A DNA stretch of 51,986 bases, from NCBI GenBank assembly GCA_040007095.1, contig JBDTVS010000179.1:1-51986 (forward strand), read 5' to 3'. A program made the translations under genes and the position numbers. The DNA comes from JBDTVS01 sp040007095 (GTDB lineage: Bacteria > Acidobacteriota > Vicinamibacteria > Vicinamibacterales > CAVVIG01). Below are positions 1-8,918 of this stretch, one piece after another. The notes under the pieces are model-generated. The model ran no database searches, was not told the DNA's origin, and worked only from the letters and a program-made list of their open reading frames with translations. The stretch's first letter is position 1. The number at the start of each line of letters is the position of its first letter.

Positions 1-1
1 T

Positions 2-163
2 CGGGTCGGATGCCCTTCGCGTGACGTGTTGATCGAACTCGCCTATCGGGTGCGGCCGATCGAGGACCCTGGGTATGTCCATTGCAGCGATTGCTCGCCG
101 TGCTGGGTCGAGCTGCGCGCGATTCAGCGCGCACAGGGGACCGAGACCTCGTCGGTACAGTGA
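2..163 (+). CDS. ZAS-like zinc-binding protein, C-terminal part (5' end outside the window)
   Basis: An open frame enters from the left edge and stops at TGA 161-163. It encodes about 53 residues holding a C-x22-H-x3-C-x2-C motif (GCP...H...CSPC). The same motif with identical spacing occurs in the anti-sigma-like protein at 20299-21078 and in the protein at 26051-26443, and this similarity is the main support for the call. HxxxCxxC with an upstream Cys is the signature of zinc-binding anti-sigma (ZAS) domains. Only about 22 residues follow the last Cys, so this protein has no membrane segment after the finger, unlike the 20299 protein; it would be a soluble regulator. The start and any upstream partner sigma gene lie outside the window. 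Confidence 0.6.
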   Translation, partial: RVGCPSRDVLIELAYRVRPIEDPGYVHCSDCSPCWVELRAIQRAQGTETSSVQ

Positions 164-205
164 CCGTCGCGTGGTCGCCGTTCTTCCTGCGATATCCTCA
201 GGGCC

Positions 206-517
206 ATGACGGCGATCGCGGTGCGATGTCAATGGCTCGACGGATCGGTGAGCGATACGGAGCTGCCCGCCGTCGCGGATCCCGTACCGTGGACGGCGCA
301 TGACGCGCGCGAGACGGCATGGGCCATCCAGCGCGCGTTGCAGGCAGCCACGGTGTTCGCGCTGAGGCTGGTCGAGGTGTCGGCGATGGAGATCTGGCGG
401 ATCGAGGTCGTCGCGAATACGGGTATGGCCACGACTCGTGGTCTCCCCCTATCGAGCGCCGCGGTGGTGTGGTTGCAAGATGCGGCGTTCGAACTCCCAG
501 GGAGCACCTCGCACTAG
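206..517 (+). CDS. hypothetical protein (103 aa)
   Basis: The ATG at 206 opens a 103-residue frame whose codons almost all end in G or C, as expected of real genes here. I recognise no domain. The product is a small, Trp- and Ala-rich, probably soluble protein. There is no strong ribosome binding site, only a weak AGGG just before the start. It lies 42 bp after the ZAS-like gene and in the same direction, so the two could be co-transcribed. The overlapping minus-strand frames have poorer codon composition and were not chosen. Confidence 0.5.
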   Translation: MTAIAVRCQWLDGSVSDTELPAVADPVPWTAHDARETAWAIQRALQAATVFALRLVEVSAMEIWRIEVVANTGMATTRGLPLSSAAVVWLQDAAFELPGSTSH

Positions 518-572
518 CGACTAGCGCGACGCTCGGATCTGACCTCAGCATCTTGGTGGTGTCGGGCATCGC

Positions 573-941
573 TCAGCGCGATTCGACCTCGTCACTGCCT
601 TCCAATTGATTGAGCGCGAGCATCGCGCTCCACTGCAGCCTCGCGAGGTCCGCACTGATCATCTGCCACACCACGCCCGGATCGACCTGACCGTTTGCCG
701 GTGTCAATTCGGTGCAGGCGGCCGCCCGGTCGCGCCATGGCACCTCCAGCTGGAACACCTCCGTCCACTCGCCCAGTCGATCGACCGCGGCCCGCATCAA
801 GAGCGACGCATACTGCACCGCAAACACGACTTGCTCGTTGTTCCGAAACGACTCTTCATCGCAGCCCGCCACAAATCGTTCAATGCGGGCAATATTTTCC
901 AACACCACTTCGAGGTCTGGTGTCGGATCGTTGACCGTCAC
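573..941 (-). CDS. HepT-like (DUF86) protein lacking the catalytic motif
   Basis: A 122-residue all-helical protein starting with GTG at 941, with a strong GGAGGAGG a few bases upstream. The N-terminal half resembles HepT/DUF86 (IERFVAGCDEESF and later VPWRD) and the end keeps the VDPGVVWQ...DL pattern of that family. HepT is the RNase toxin of the HepT/MntA system and uses an R-x4-6-H-x-Y motif; in this protein the equivalent stretch (RDRAAACTELTPANGQVD) has no H-x-Y. No MntA nucleotidyltransferase gene lies beside it. It may therefore be an inactive relative used for another purpose, or a decaying toxin. The family call is moderately secure; the function is not. Confidence 0.5.
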   Translation of the reverse strand: MTVNDPTPDLEVVLENIARIERFVAGCDEESFRNNEQVVFAVQYASLLMRAAVDRLGEWTEVFQLEVPWRDRAAACTELTPANGQVDPGVVWQMISADLARLQWSAMLALNQLEGSDEVESR

Positions 942-1262
942 GTGCCTCCTCCCCTCTCACGACGACACGCCCACCGCTCTCCTGCCAAACGCCGATGGGC
1001 AGTTCCGGCCCCACCGTCGCGAACAGGCCTCTCGTGGATGCCCTGTCGTGCCATCGGTATCACGTCTCAATGTGGCCCATGAGTGTAGCGGCGTGTGATG
1101 ACAGGACGGGTCACGGCATAGCCCTCGGGTTCACATCGGTGGCCGCCCGTCGACGCCCGTCGCCGAACCACGCGCGCGTGTGACGCGTGCTGCGTCCCGC
1201 GTTTGGGGATTTCGCCCTGCCGAACGCCTTCGTGGCTTTCAGCCCCGCATGCGCCGACGGCA
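942..1262 (-). other. intergenic, no gene recognised
   Basis: This stretch separates the HepT-like gene from ardC, both on the minus strand. It holds the GGAGGAGG ribosome binding site of the HepT-like gene next to 941 and presumably its promoter. I see no convincing reading frame, repeat or RNA gene. Confidence 0.4.
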
Positions 1263-2183
1263 TCAGCCGCCGGCGGGCTGAAGGCCGTTCAGGAAATCCG
1301 CCGCGCGCTGCGCGTGGCTGGCGGCGGTGAAGATGGCACGGTTGTCATCTTTGAGAACCTTCAGCCAGTCGGCCATGTAACAGGCGTGGTCCTCGCGCGG
1401 TTCGAGAGAGAGGTCGAGATCCGCGCAGATAAAGGCCGCACCGAGTTCGGCCACCAATTCCTCGACGGCATATCCCTCTGAGCCGAAGCGTCTGGATCCG
1501 AAATCACGGGCGAGTCGCGACTCGTGTCCCACCCAGTGGACCGTTTCATGCGCCAGCGTCGCGTAATAACTCTCGGCGTCGCGGAACGTTTCGAAGGATG
1601 GCAGAACGATGCTGTCGGTCGCGGGCCGGTAGAAGGCGCGGTTCCCGCCGAATGAGAGCGTCGCCCCCGTGGTGACGAAAAAGCGTTCAGCGTGTGCGAT
1701 ACGGGCCAACACGTCGAGGCGCGGTGACGCCGGGGCGGTGTACGGCTCGGGCAGCCCCTCGATTTGCTCGACGTTGAAGACGGTGTAGCCCTTGAGGAAG
1801 TGAATGTCGCGGGCGACGTCAGCGCCGCTGTCGGCGTCGGTCTCCGTGCGCGTGATGCGATTGGCGTAGACGACCGGCGAGCCCTTCTCGCCCTTGCGGA
1901 CATGGGCGTTGAACTCCGTCGCCTGGCGGTAGGTCATCCAGATCGGTGCGGCGAAGCCCTGCGCCGTGGCAGAAGCCCAGAGCGAGAGGATGTTGATGCC
2001 GGTATAGGGCTGGCCGTTGTGGCGCAGTGGTCGCGTGATGCGCCCGGCGGCGTGTTCGGCATTCCACGGCCTGACCCATGGCCGCACGCCGGTTTCGAGG
2101 GCGGCGACGATTTGCCCGGTGATGCGGGCGTAGATGTCTTGCTTGGGTGACTGGATGTTGTCGGTGACGGTGCCGGTGTTCAT
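1263..2183 (-). CDS. ardC: ArdC-like antirestriction protein (zincin metallopeptidase fold)
   Basis: A 306-residue protein. The start chosen is ATG 2183 because AAGGAGG stands 7 bases upstream; the longer open frame has no such signal. Residues about 1-130 match the ArdC N-terminal domain (DIYARITGQIVAALETGVRP, then NGQPYTGINILSLW). The C-terminal domain is a zincin-like peptidase with an HETVH zinc motif within LAHETVHWVGHESRL, followed by the EELVAELGAAF stretch that typically supplies the third zinc ligand. Known ArdC proteins of conjugative plasmids bind single-stranded DNA and protect incoming DNA from host restriction. The position just beyond the relaxase gene, on the same strand, fits an early-entry protective role. 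Confidence 0.85.
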   Translation of the reverse strand: MNTGTVTDNIQSPKQDIYARITGQIVAALETGVRPWVRPWNAEHAAGRITRPLRHNGQPYTGINILSLWASATAQGFAAPIWMTYRQATEFNAHVRKGEKGSPVVYANRITRTETDADSGADVARDIHFLKGYTVFNVEQIEGLPEPYTAPASPRLDVLARIAHAERFFVTTGATLSFGGNRAFYRPATDSIVLPSFETFRDAESYYATLAHETVHWVGHESRLARDFGSRRFGSEGYAVEELVAELGAAFICADLDLSLEPREDHACYMADWLKVLKDDNRAIFTAASHAQRAADFLNGLQPAGG

Positions 2184-2795
2184 TCGAGGCCTCCTTTTTC
2201 GACGTTGCGTTTCGCTCTCTCGCAACAGCGAGAGCAAACGCAACCCAGAGGGAAAAAGGAGGACGGTGCGGGGGGCTGGCCGGCGTGCCGAGGGACCCAC
2301 GTGCACGGGTGTTCCGTGACAGCTCCGCTGGCGCGGCCCGTGCGGGACCGAAGGGCGTCACGACGCCGGCCGAACCCCCGCGCGAACACCTGCATCCGGC
2401 GGTAACCCCTGCCCCAAGCACGCTCACGGTCGTTCACGTGTGACGGGCGACTGGACTGATGCTCAACAAGCGGGGTGTCAGATGTCGCGCAAGGACGATC
2501 ACCCCGGAGGCGAACAACAAGCACGAACTGGTGCCGGTCAGCGGATCAGCGTGGGCGGCACCGACGCTGTACCGCATTCGGGCGTTGACGGATTTTGGTA
2601 ACGGAAGGCGTGCGCGCTGGAGTGCTCGCGATACACAACGGCCGCGCGTACCCGTTCGACGCCTCGGTGGCCGAGGCCATCCGTCCGCGACGTGCCCGTC
2701 ACGACGACCACGGCTGACCAGCGTGGACGGACCGGAGGCGCCGGCGGCGCGATGCAGGTGGCTGTCGGGGAGGACCTGCCGCGTGGGATCGTCGC
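2184..2795. other. 612-bp intergenic between ardC and the relaxase gene
   Basis: This holds the ardC ribosome binding site (AAGGAGG, 2191-2197 on the minus strand) and presumably its promoter. The only frame with good codon composition is a very short plus-strand one ending at TGA 2715 (starts at TTG 2595 or GTG 2610; 35-40 residues, ending near RARHDDHG). It has no visible ribosome binding site and may be a remnant. Longer frames here have poor codon composition and were not called. Confidence 0.35.
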
Positions 2796-5700
2796 TTATC
2801 CGCGTTCCTGTCCCACGCCGTGTACCGTTGGACGCGTCACGGCCTGTGCTAGCGTCTCGTGCGACGGCGTGACCGCCTTTGCGCTGCCGCGCGCGTGTTC
2901 CGCCTGTGCCACGTGCGCCGCGGTTCGCAGGATGACCGCCGGGGTCTGCTTGATCGCGTGGATCTCGGTGGCGTACTGCCCACGTGTGTCGGGCGGCAGC
3001 TGGCGGAGCACGGCCGCGACGTGGCGGGCCTCGATCGGCGGCGCGCTCGTCGTAGGATGCCACTGATGCGTGCGACCCTGAGCCGTCTCACGACCGCGCA
3101 GGTAGGCTTGGGCGGCCGGAAGGGCCAAGTACTCGCGGGCGCGTGCGAGTTCGTGCGGCGAGAAGCCTCGGTCCGCCGGATGTGCCGGCTCGGCCGCGTG
3201 CCCGTGAGACGCGTCGCCGGTGTGACAGTTCACCGCGAGCGCCGTACTCGGGGAGGTCGCCGAGGTCGCCGCGTGCTCGGTCTGGTGGAGGGGCCCCCGT
3301 CGCTCCAGGGCGTGCGGCGTTCGGTTGACGGACCGGTCAGGCGGCTGCACGTGGATGTCCTGGCCGACCGTGAGGGCGCTCGACTTCGAATAGTCACGGG
3401 ACAGCGCGTACGGCAGTTGCTCGCGATCGTCGGTATAAATCTGGGCATCGTGCCGGCCGCGGGAGACCGCGACGTACGCGAGACGCTGGTTCACCAGGGC
3501 CTCACCGGCCCGCTCACTATCGAGATACAGCAAGACGCGATCGGCGGTTTGTCCCTGGCTGCTGTGGCTCGTGACCGCATAGCCGTAATCCAGGTGTGGG
3601 TTCGTGCGCAACGCGAAGTCCACGATCCGACCGGAGTCCAGGTGCACGCGCACGTGCTGATGGCGGTCGATCGTCGTGAGGGTTCCCAGTTCACGATTCG
3701 TCACGTGGTGCTCGGGAAATGGCGCCGTGAACTGCACCCGATCGCCGACCGCGAGCTGACGGTCCGCTTCGCGGTACACCATCACGCCCTGCAGCCGACG
3801 CGGGTCATAGGTGACGGTGGCGCCGTCGGGGCGCGTGACCATGAGGGTGTTCGTGTCTGTGTCCGCGCGGGTGACGCGCGCGTAGTCGCCGGCGTGCAGA
3901 CCGTGCGTCGCGCTGCCGCGCGCGTACCGGATCACGTCACCGGGCGCGTATCGGCCAGCCCACCGCCGATCAGCGCCGGTGAGATCCTGACGAGGCACCA
4001 ACACACGTGTCGTGTGCTCCCGCGTCGCCACACGGCCGGCCTGCTGCAGCGTCTGCCGAATCTGCGCATTCAACGCCTCGCGCGAGTGGTTATCCGGCGA
4101 CACCACGAGCGTCTGGTCGGGATGCGCCGCGTAGGCGGTGGCCACGGCCTGCATCCGATCGCGCCGATCGGGAATCTCGTGAATGCGCCCTTGCTCCTCG
4201 AGGCGCGCGAGTCCGGCGCGCACCTCGGCCACCGAGAGGTGTTCGACCACCCGCTTCAGGTCGGGGTCCTGCTGACGCTGGATGTCCTGGAGCCGGGCGA
4301 CGGCGACGCCGGCCTCTTGCAGTTGCTCATACGGCCGCCCGGCGTCCACCGCCTGGTGTTGACGGGTATCGCCGACCAAGAGCACGCGATCCGTCGACGA
4401 GCGCCGCGCCAGGAAGTCATGCAGCTGCTGGGTACTGGCCAAGCTCGATTCATCGAGGACATACAACCGCCGCGGATCGCGGGCGTCTGGTGCCTCCTGG
4501 AGATGCTTCTGGAGGGTCATCGTGGACATGCCGGCCTCGGCCAATTTCTGCGCCGCCCGGCCGGTGGGCGCGAACCCGCGGACGGTGTAGCCGTCGCGCT
4601 CGGCGGCGTCGCGCACGGCCGCCAGGGTCGTGGTCTTGCCGGCGCCGGCGACGCCATCCAAGACTTGCACCCGGTCGCGATTCGCGAACAGCTGGGTGAT
4701 CGCCGCCTGCTGATCGGCAGACAGATGGGGATACGCCCGCGCGATCCGCGCCCGCGTCTCGTCGCGGATCAAGGGCGGTTGCGTGCGCTGGCCCTCGACC
4801 ATCATGGCAATGGTCCGACGCTCCAGCGCGATCATCATGGGTGTGGTGAAGCGGCGGCCGGCGTGGCCGTCGGGCTGCGCGACCTCGACGAAGTACCCGC
4901 CGCGCACCTGCCGATCGAACTCCGCGTGGATCTCGGACACCGTCGCCCGACCCATCGACCGGGACAGCGCGTCCCGCACGTACGCCCGCTCCTCTGGCAC
5001 GGCATCCCGCTCGACGTTCCGCTGCGTCGCATAGGTGACAGCCTGGCGCCGCACATCCGCCGCCTGACGCGCGGCGGTCGCGTGCGCGTCCGCCAGTTCG
5101 GAGGTCACGAGCCCCGTGGCCGTAATCGCGTCAACTCGGGCCAGGGCGGCCGCCCGGACGTGCGCGGTGGCGACGGCCCTGGCCGGCTGGTCATCGAACG
5201 CCGCCGCCAGCTGTCGGTGGAGCCGCCGCATCTCGTCAGGCGCGACCGCCTGGCTCTTGGCCTCGCGGGTTTTATAGGCCGCGATTTGCGCCGCCGCGGC
5301 CCCCCGCCGCCCCTGCTGCTCCAGATGCGTGGCGATTTGCTGGCGGCGCGGGCTGGAGGCCCCGAGATAGTCGGGCGTCAAGCCGCGGATCTCCGGTTGC
5401 CCATGGTCGCCCCGCTCGATCGCATAGCCGAGCGCGAGGAGCTGGCTGGCCAATTCGGACCGATACACCGCGGTCGCATATTGTTGGGTGCGATACAGTT
5501 CGCGCGGCTGCAGCGCCCGCGTGCGCCCCTCATCGGTGGTCGTCACGTTGAAGACGACGGTGTGCGTGTGCAACTGCGGCGCCGCGTAGCCGCCGACCGG
5601 CCGGGCACTATCGTGCTCAAACGTCGCGGCGATCCAGCGCCCGGTGGTCTGCGCCGGCCGGTCGCCACCCATCCGCGCTTGGACGTACGGTTCGGTCGCC

Positions 5701-6101
5701 CGCAGCGCCATCTCGACGGCCTGCCGATGGGCGTCCCGGATCCGCGCGTCCCCGCCGACCAAGGCGGTGAGCGAGACACTCTTGGGCGCAGAGAACGTCA
5801 GGTCCCAGCCGGCCCGATGCTCGACCGGGCTGACCGGGTGGCCCTGCGCGTTGGTATACGTGTGTCGCGTCAGATGGCGCACGAGTGGCGCCTCCGTGAG
5901 GGGGTGCTGCCCATCTGCCAAGCGGGCGAAGTGCGCCGCGCTGACCGCCCCTGTGAGTCCCCACGCCGCCGCCAGCCGGCCGTCCCACTGACCGAGGATC
6001 TCCTGGCCCTGGCTATAGTAGTTCTCGGCGGCGTTTCGCAACTGCTCCTGGTGATACCGCTTGGCTTGCCCCGCGCCGAGCGCCTTCGACATGGTCATCA
6101 T
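2796..6101 (-). CDS. traA: MobF-type conjugative relaxase-helicase (TraA/TrwC-like)
   Basis: A 1101-residue relaxase that nicks and unwinds DNA for transfer. The N-terminal relaxase domain (about 1-300) has the nucleophile tyrosines in NYYSQG (Tyr28-29) and the metal-binding three-His set: His163 (FEHD) and His178/His180 in PQLHTHTVV. A helicase half follows: Walker A GVAGAGKTT at about 483-491, Walker B VLDESS, and a UvrD-type C-terminal motif SHSSQGQTADR. This layout is that of TrwC and TraI. The start could be any of three close ATGs (6101, 6098, 6092). I chose the first, 19 bases after the coupling-protein stop, implying co-transcription. The C-terminal region past the helicase is low-complexity and basic. 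No key motif is missing, so the protein is probably active. Confidence 0.92.
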   Translation of the reverse strand: MMTMSKALGAGQAKRYHQEQLRNAAENYYSQGQEILGQWDGRLAAAWGLTGAVSAAHFARLADGQHPLTEAPLVRHLTRHTYTNAQGHPVSPVEHRAGWDLTFSAPKSVSLTALVGGDARIRDAHRQAVEMALRATEPYVQARMGGDRPAQTTGRWIAATFEHDSARPVGGYAAPQLHTHTVVFNVTTTDEGRTRALQPRELYRTQQYATAVYRSELASQLLALGYAIERGDHGQPEIRGLTPDYLGASSPRRQQIATHLEQQGRRGAAAAQIAAYKTREAKSQAVAPDEMRRLHRQLAAAFDDQPARAVATAHVRAAALARVDAITATGLVTSELADAHATAARQAADVRRQAVTYATQRNVERDAVPEERAYVRDALSRSMGRATVSEIHAEFDRQVRGGYFVEVAQPDGHAGRRFTTPMMIALERRTIAMMVEGQRTQPPLIRDETRARIARAYPHLSADQQAAITQLFANRDRVQVLDGVAGAGKTTTLAAVRDAAERDGYTVRGFAPTGRAAQKLAEAGMSTMTLQKHLQEAPDARDPRRLYVLDESSLASTQQLHDFLARRSSTDRVLLVGDTRQHQAVDAGRPYEQLQEAGVAVARLQDIQRQQDPDLKRVVEHLSVAEVRAGLARLEEQGRIHEIPDRRDRMQAVATAYAAHPDQTLVVSPDNHSREALNAQIRQTLQQAGRVATREHTTRVLVPRQDLTGADRRWAGRYAPGDVIRYARGSATHGLHAGDYARVTRADTDTNTLMVTRPDGATVTYDPRRLQGVMVYREADRQLAVGDRVQFTAPFPEHHVTNRELGTLTTIDRHQHVRVHLDSGRIVDFALRTNPHLDYGYAVTSHSSQGQTADRVLLYLDSERAGEALVNQRLAYVAVSRGRHDAQIYTDDREQLPYALSRDYSKSSALTVGQDIHVQPPDRSVNRTPHALERRGPLHQTEHAATSATSPSTALAVNCHTGDASHGHAAEPAHPADRGFSPHELARAREYLALPAAQAYLRGRETAQGRTHQWHPTTSAPPIEARHVAAVLRQLPPDTRGQYATEIHAIKQTPAVILRTAAHVAQAEHARGSAKAVTPSHETLAQAVTRPTVHGVGQERG

Positions 6102-6120
6102 GGCGTCGTGGTCCCGCTGT

Positions 6121-8067
6121 TCAGGTCCACGGGTTGACGGGACGAGTCGTCGCCGGTGGATGGACGGCGTGACCCGGTGTGGCCACGACGGGGGGCCCCG
6201 TGTGACGCGAGGGCGTGCCGGCCGTGGCCGCATCGGCCCGCGGCACAAAACTGGGGTGGCGAATGGGCAAGATCGTGGGAGAGACGTGCATCTTCGTGAC
6301 GAGATTGCCGTACTTGAGATAGCCACACAGATTCGGGAGGCCTTCGATTTCACTCGCCAGCACGAGGGATTCCACCTGACGCTCGAGGCCGTAATTCGTG
6401 GAGTGCCGCGACGGGGAGGCCCACCCGTCCGACCCCGAGCGGCCCTGCCGGAGTCGCTCGATCTCGACCTCGCCGATCATCTGGGAGACCCACTTGGCGG
6501 CGTCCGCCTCGCTATGCCGGAAAAACACTTTGGTCGCGGGCTGCGACAGCATCACCTCGGCGTGGAGCCCGTACCGTTGCGCCATCTGAGAACGGCCTTG
6601 AAACCCCAACACCAAGGGCACGTTGCTCTTCCGAGCCTCGGTCATCGCGGTGTGGAGTTGCGGCAGCCGTTGCAGGCTCGCTAACTCGTCGATGATGAAC
6701 CACGCGCGTTGCCGCGTGCCTCGCTGCTGATGCATGAGGCGCAGCACAAGCAAGTCCAGCCACAGGCTCGTGAGCGGGACCAGTCGGGCGCGCGTCTCGG
6801 GCGTGCTGGTAAAAAACAGCCACCCGTGGCGGGTCGTGGACCACGTCGTGGCGCTCCAGCGTGACGTCGTCGCCGATGCGGTCGGCAGCAGCTGCATCGC
6901 ATCCGCCACCATATTGAGGGAGGCCAGGACGCCGGCGCGCTGTGGGCCGGCCGCCTTGTCGATCATCGCCGCGTACGGCGTCCCCGCCACCAGGCGGTCG
7001 AGGTGATCGGCATTGGTCAACAGCTCCACGATCTGCGCCGTGTCGGCGCGTCGGGTGAGAATCAGCGACATGATGCGTTGCGGCGCCTCGGAAAAGAAGG
7101 AGTGCTCCTGCGGCTTCTCGGGATACAAGGATTGGGCGAGGGTCAGCGCTTCCGCATCCAGCCGGAGCTCGTCGGCCGGCGTCCAGAACGGCGTCCGGGC
7201 GTCGAGCGGATTCAGGATCACATCGCCGCGGGCGGGGTCATAAAACTGCTCAGTGAACTCCCCCGCCGGGTCATAGACGATGGCGGTTTCGCCCCGCTGG
7301 TGAATCTGGAGCAGGAGTTGCCGAATGAGCATCGACTTCCCCGATCCCGTGTCCCCCAACAACAGGACGTGACTGGATTCCATCGCCTGCGGGATCCGCA
7401 CCACGCGTGCCGGGGCCAGCGACCACCACCGCCGCGCTTGCAGGAAGCCGACCCCGTCCGCCCGGAGTCGCTGCGTGAAGGCCTTCGGCGACAGCCGTTC
7501 CGGACCTCGCAGCCATCGGCCGTGCCGACGGACCCGACCGCGCGTGACATCCTGAGGAATCGCCACCAGCAGCCCAAGGGCGAGCACGCCGAGACCACAC
7601 AGGACGGGCGGCCAGGCCAGATCACCGAGCGTGCGGTTCTGGTAAACCCACCGCTGGAGAAACCGCTGCAGCGCCTGATGCTCGTACCGCCCTGGCTCGA
7701 GCCGGAGTCGTCGCACGCCACTGGCGGCGGCCCCAGACGTCAGACGCAACGACCAGGCGTCCGTCATGAGTGCTGCCGCGCGCACGGCGGGCTCGACGTC
7801 GCCGTCCAGCGCGAATCTGGAGCCGCGTCGGTCGACGACCGTGAAGAGCGCGTAGCGGCCCGTCGTCGTCCACCCGAGCTGCGTGAGGAGGGCGCTGCGG
7901 AGGTACGTGGCCAGATACCAGCGCTGGAGCGCGGTCCACTGCGTGTAGCGGTACTCGGCGACGCCGACGCCACTGATGAGGCTCACCAACACGGCGGAGA
8001 GTACCCAGGTGGGCCGCGTGCTCAGCCACGTACCAGCCGATGAGGACCGTCCCGATACGTACTCCAT
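6121..8067 (-). CDS. traD: type IV coupling protein (TraD/VirD4/TrwB family)
   Basis: A 648-residue inner-membrane ATPase that connects the relaxosome to the secretion channel. Two membrane segments lie at about 21-37 and 152-170, enclosing a periplasmic stretch, followed by the cytosolic motor domain. Walker A is GDTGSGKS (238-245). Next come the YDPAGEFTEQFYDP and DVILNPLD elements typical of TraD/TrwB, and Walker B FIIDELASL, with the EARKSNVPLVLGFQ sensor stretch after it. The start ATG 8067 lies 12 bases from the stop of the relaxosome accessory gene and the stop precedes the relaxase gene, so the three form a mobilisation operon of the TrwABC type. Confidence 0.92.
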   Translation of the reverse strand: MEYVSGRSSSAGTWLSTRPTWVLSAVLVSLISGVGVAEYRYTQWTALQRWYLATYLRSALLTQLGWTTTGRYALFTVVDRRGSRFALDGDVEPAVRAAALMTDAWSLRLTSGAAASGVRRLRLEPGRYEHQALQRFLQRWVYQNRTLGDLAWPPVLCGLGVLALGLLVAIPQDVTRGRVRRHGRWLRGPERLSPKAFTQRLRADGVGFLQARRWWSLAPARVVRIPQAMESSHVLLLGDTGSGKSMLIRQLLLQIHQRGETAIVYDPAGEFTEQFYDPARGDVILNPLDARTPFWTPADELRLDAEALTLAQSLYPEKPQEHSFFSEAPQRIMSLILTRRADTAQIVELLTNADHLDRLVAGTPYAAMIDKAAGPQRAGVLASLNMVADAMQLLPTASATTSRWSATTWSTTRHGWLFFTSTPETRARLVPLTSLWLDLLVLRLMHQQRGTRQRAWFIIDELASLQRLPQLHTAMTEARKSNVPLVLGFQGRSQMAQRYGLHAEVMLSQPATKVFFRHSEADAAKWVSQMIGEVEIERLRQGRSGSDGWASPSRHSTNYGLERQVESLVLASEIEGLPNLCGYLKYGNLVTKMHVSPTILPIRHPSFVPRADAATAGTPSRHTGPPVVATPGHAVHPPATTRPVNPWT

Positions 8068-8079
8068 GGCGTCAGTCCC

Positions 8080-8397
8080 TCAATCCCACGAGAGCCGTTG
8101 CTGCGCTCGTTCGTCCTTCGTCGCATCGGCCTCGGCGATCAGGGCCTCCATCCGTTCCGGCGTCACGGCCTCCCCCGCCGCCATGGCGTACTGGAGGTTC
8201 AACAGCACCTTCCGCAACGCCAAGACTTCGGCCAAGATCACCCGTTGGGCCGCGGCATGGGGGTCCACCACCGCGGCTTTGAACACCACGTCACGCACCC
8301 ATTCGCCGAGCTTCCGCTCGCCGGCGAGCGCCTTCAACATGGCGTAGTCCTCCTCAGTCACTTTCGTGCCGATCGACTTCGTGAGCACGCGGGCCAT
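8080..8397 (-). CDS. relaxosome accessory DNA-binding protein (TrwA/MobC-like)
   Basis: A 105-residue protein beginning MARVLTKSIGTKV. I chose ATG 8397 because AAGGAG lies 9 bases upstream; the ATG at 8406 would have no spacing to it. The N-terminus (KVTEEDYAMLKALAGERKLGEWVRDVV) looks like a ribbon-helix-helix fold, followed by helical residues that may form oligomers. Small RHH proteins in this position (TrwA, TraM-like, MobC) bind oriT and help the relaxase. The repeat-rich DNA just upstream (8460-8640) is the natural binding site and could also serve as its operator. The family is inferred from fold pattern and context rather than a diagnostic motif. Confidence 0.65.
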   Translation of the reverse strand: MARVLTKSIGTKVTEEDYAMLKALAGERKLGEWVRDVVFKAAVVDPHAAAQRVILAEVLALRKVLLNLQYAMAAGEAVTPERMEALIAEADATKDERAQQRLSWD

Positions 8398-8640
8398 CGT
8401 ACGCATCTCCTTCACAGCGCGAGACTGGAGCATTCGACGGGCGGCGACTCGTCACCCGCCACTCAACGACGGATGGACGCGAAACCAGCCGTTCCCCGCG
8501 AGTACTCCGGGCGGTGCTCGCGAGCACTCGCGGTTACTCGGCAGCACCACCCAGAGGGGGTGACGTGTACACCGTCTTCCGATGCCGCAGGCATCGCGTT
8601 CGGTCCTTTCGGTCTTTCCGGTCTTCGGTCTAGTTGGCGA
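8398..8640. promoter_or_regulatory. candidate origin of transfer (oriT) / relaxosome binding region
   Basis: Directly upstream of the relaxosome gene is a dense cluster of symmetry. A perfect 14-bp palindrome GTGCTCGCGAGCAC spans 8514-8527 and is nested within GCGAGT/ACTCGC arms. A hairpin GATGCC-gca-GGCATC spans 8581-8595. Four near-tandem TTCGGTC copies start at 8599, 8608, 8617 (one mismatch) and 8624. Position, inverted repeats and short direct repeats are what MobF oriT regions look like, but no nic site can be assigned from sequence alone. The array could instead be the operator of the mobilisation operon. Confidence 0.5.
8599..8630. repeat. four TTCGGTC direct repeats
   Basis: Copies lie at 8599-8605, 8608-8614, 8617-8623 (TCCGGTC) and 8624-8630. 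The spacing is 9, 9 and 7 bp. The array follows the GATGCC/GGCATC hairpin and is likely a multimeric protein-binding site, most simply for the RHH protein encoded next to it. From 8641 to 8918 I see no gene or other structure. Confidence 0.65.
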
Positions 8641-8918
8641 TGCGCTCGCTGCTGTCGTCCGCGAGAGACAGGGCCTGGGGCGAGCGGCCGGCCATCCACT
8701 GGCGTATCCTCCGACGATCGACGAGATGGGGATCTGGTGTCGAGCGCGTTCCCGTTGACCGTCGTCGCGCAGCCCCCAGAGCCACGTGTGGGCCTGCTGT
8801 TCTGGCGAGAGGCGCTGCGCCGAGTGCGCGACAGACTCTCGGCCGTGACTCGGTCAGTGCTGGAGTGTCGGCGCCGCAGAATCGCAAGACTCGGGACGCG
8901 GGGACCGGGCGACCGCGC

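Noticed and set aside
2459..2872. 137-residue frame in the ardC-relaxase gap
   Set aside because: Poor codon composition, no ribosome binding site and overlap with the end of the relaxase gene.
2859..6137. 1092-residue plus-strand open frame opposite the relaxase gene
   Set aside because: It is the antisense shadow of a well-supported relaxase with all family motifs; the translated sequence is Arg/Gly-rich with no recognisable domain.
7003..8043. 346-residue plus-strand frame opposite the coupling protein
   Set aside because: Antisense shadow of the traD gene; long antisense frames are common in GC-rich DNA.
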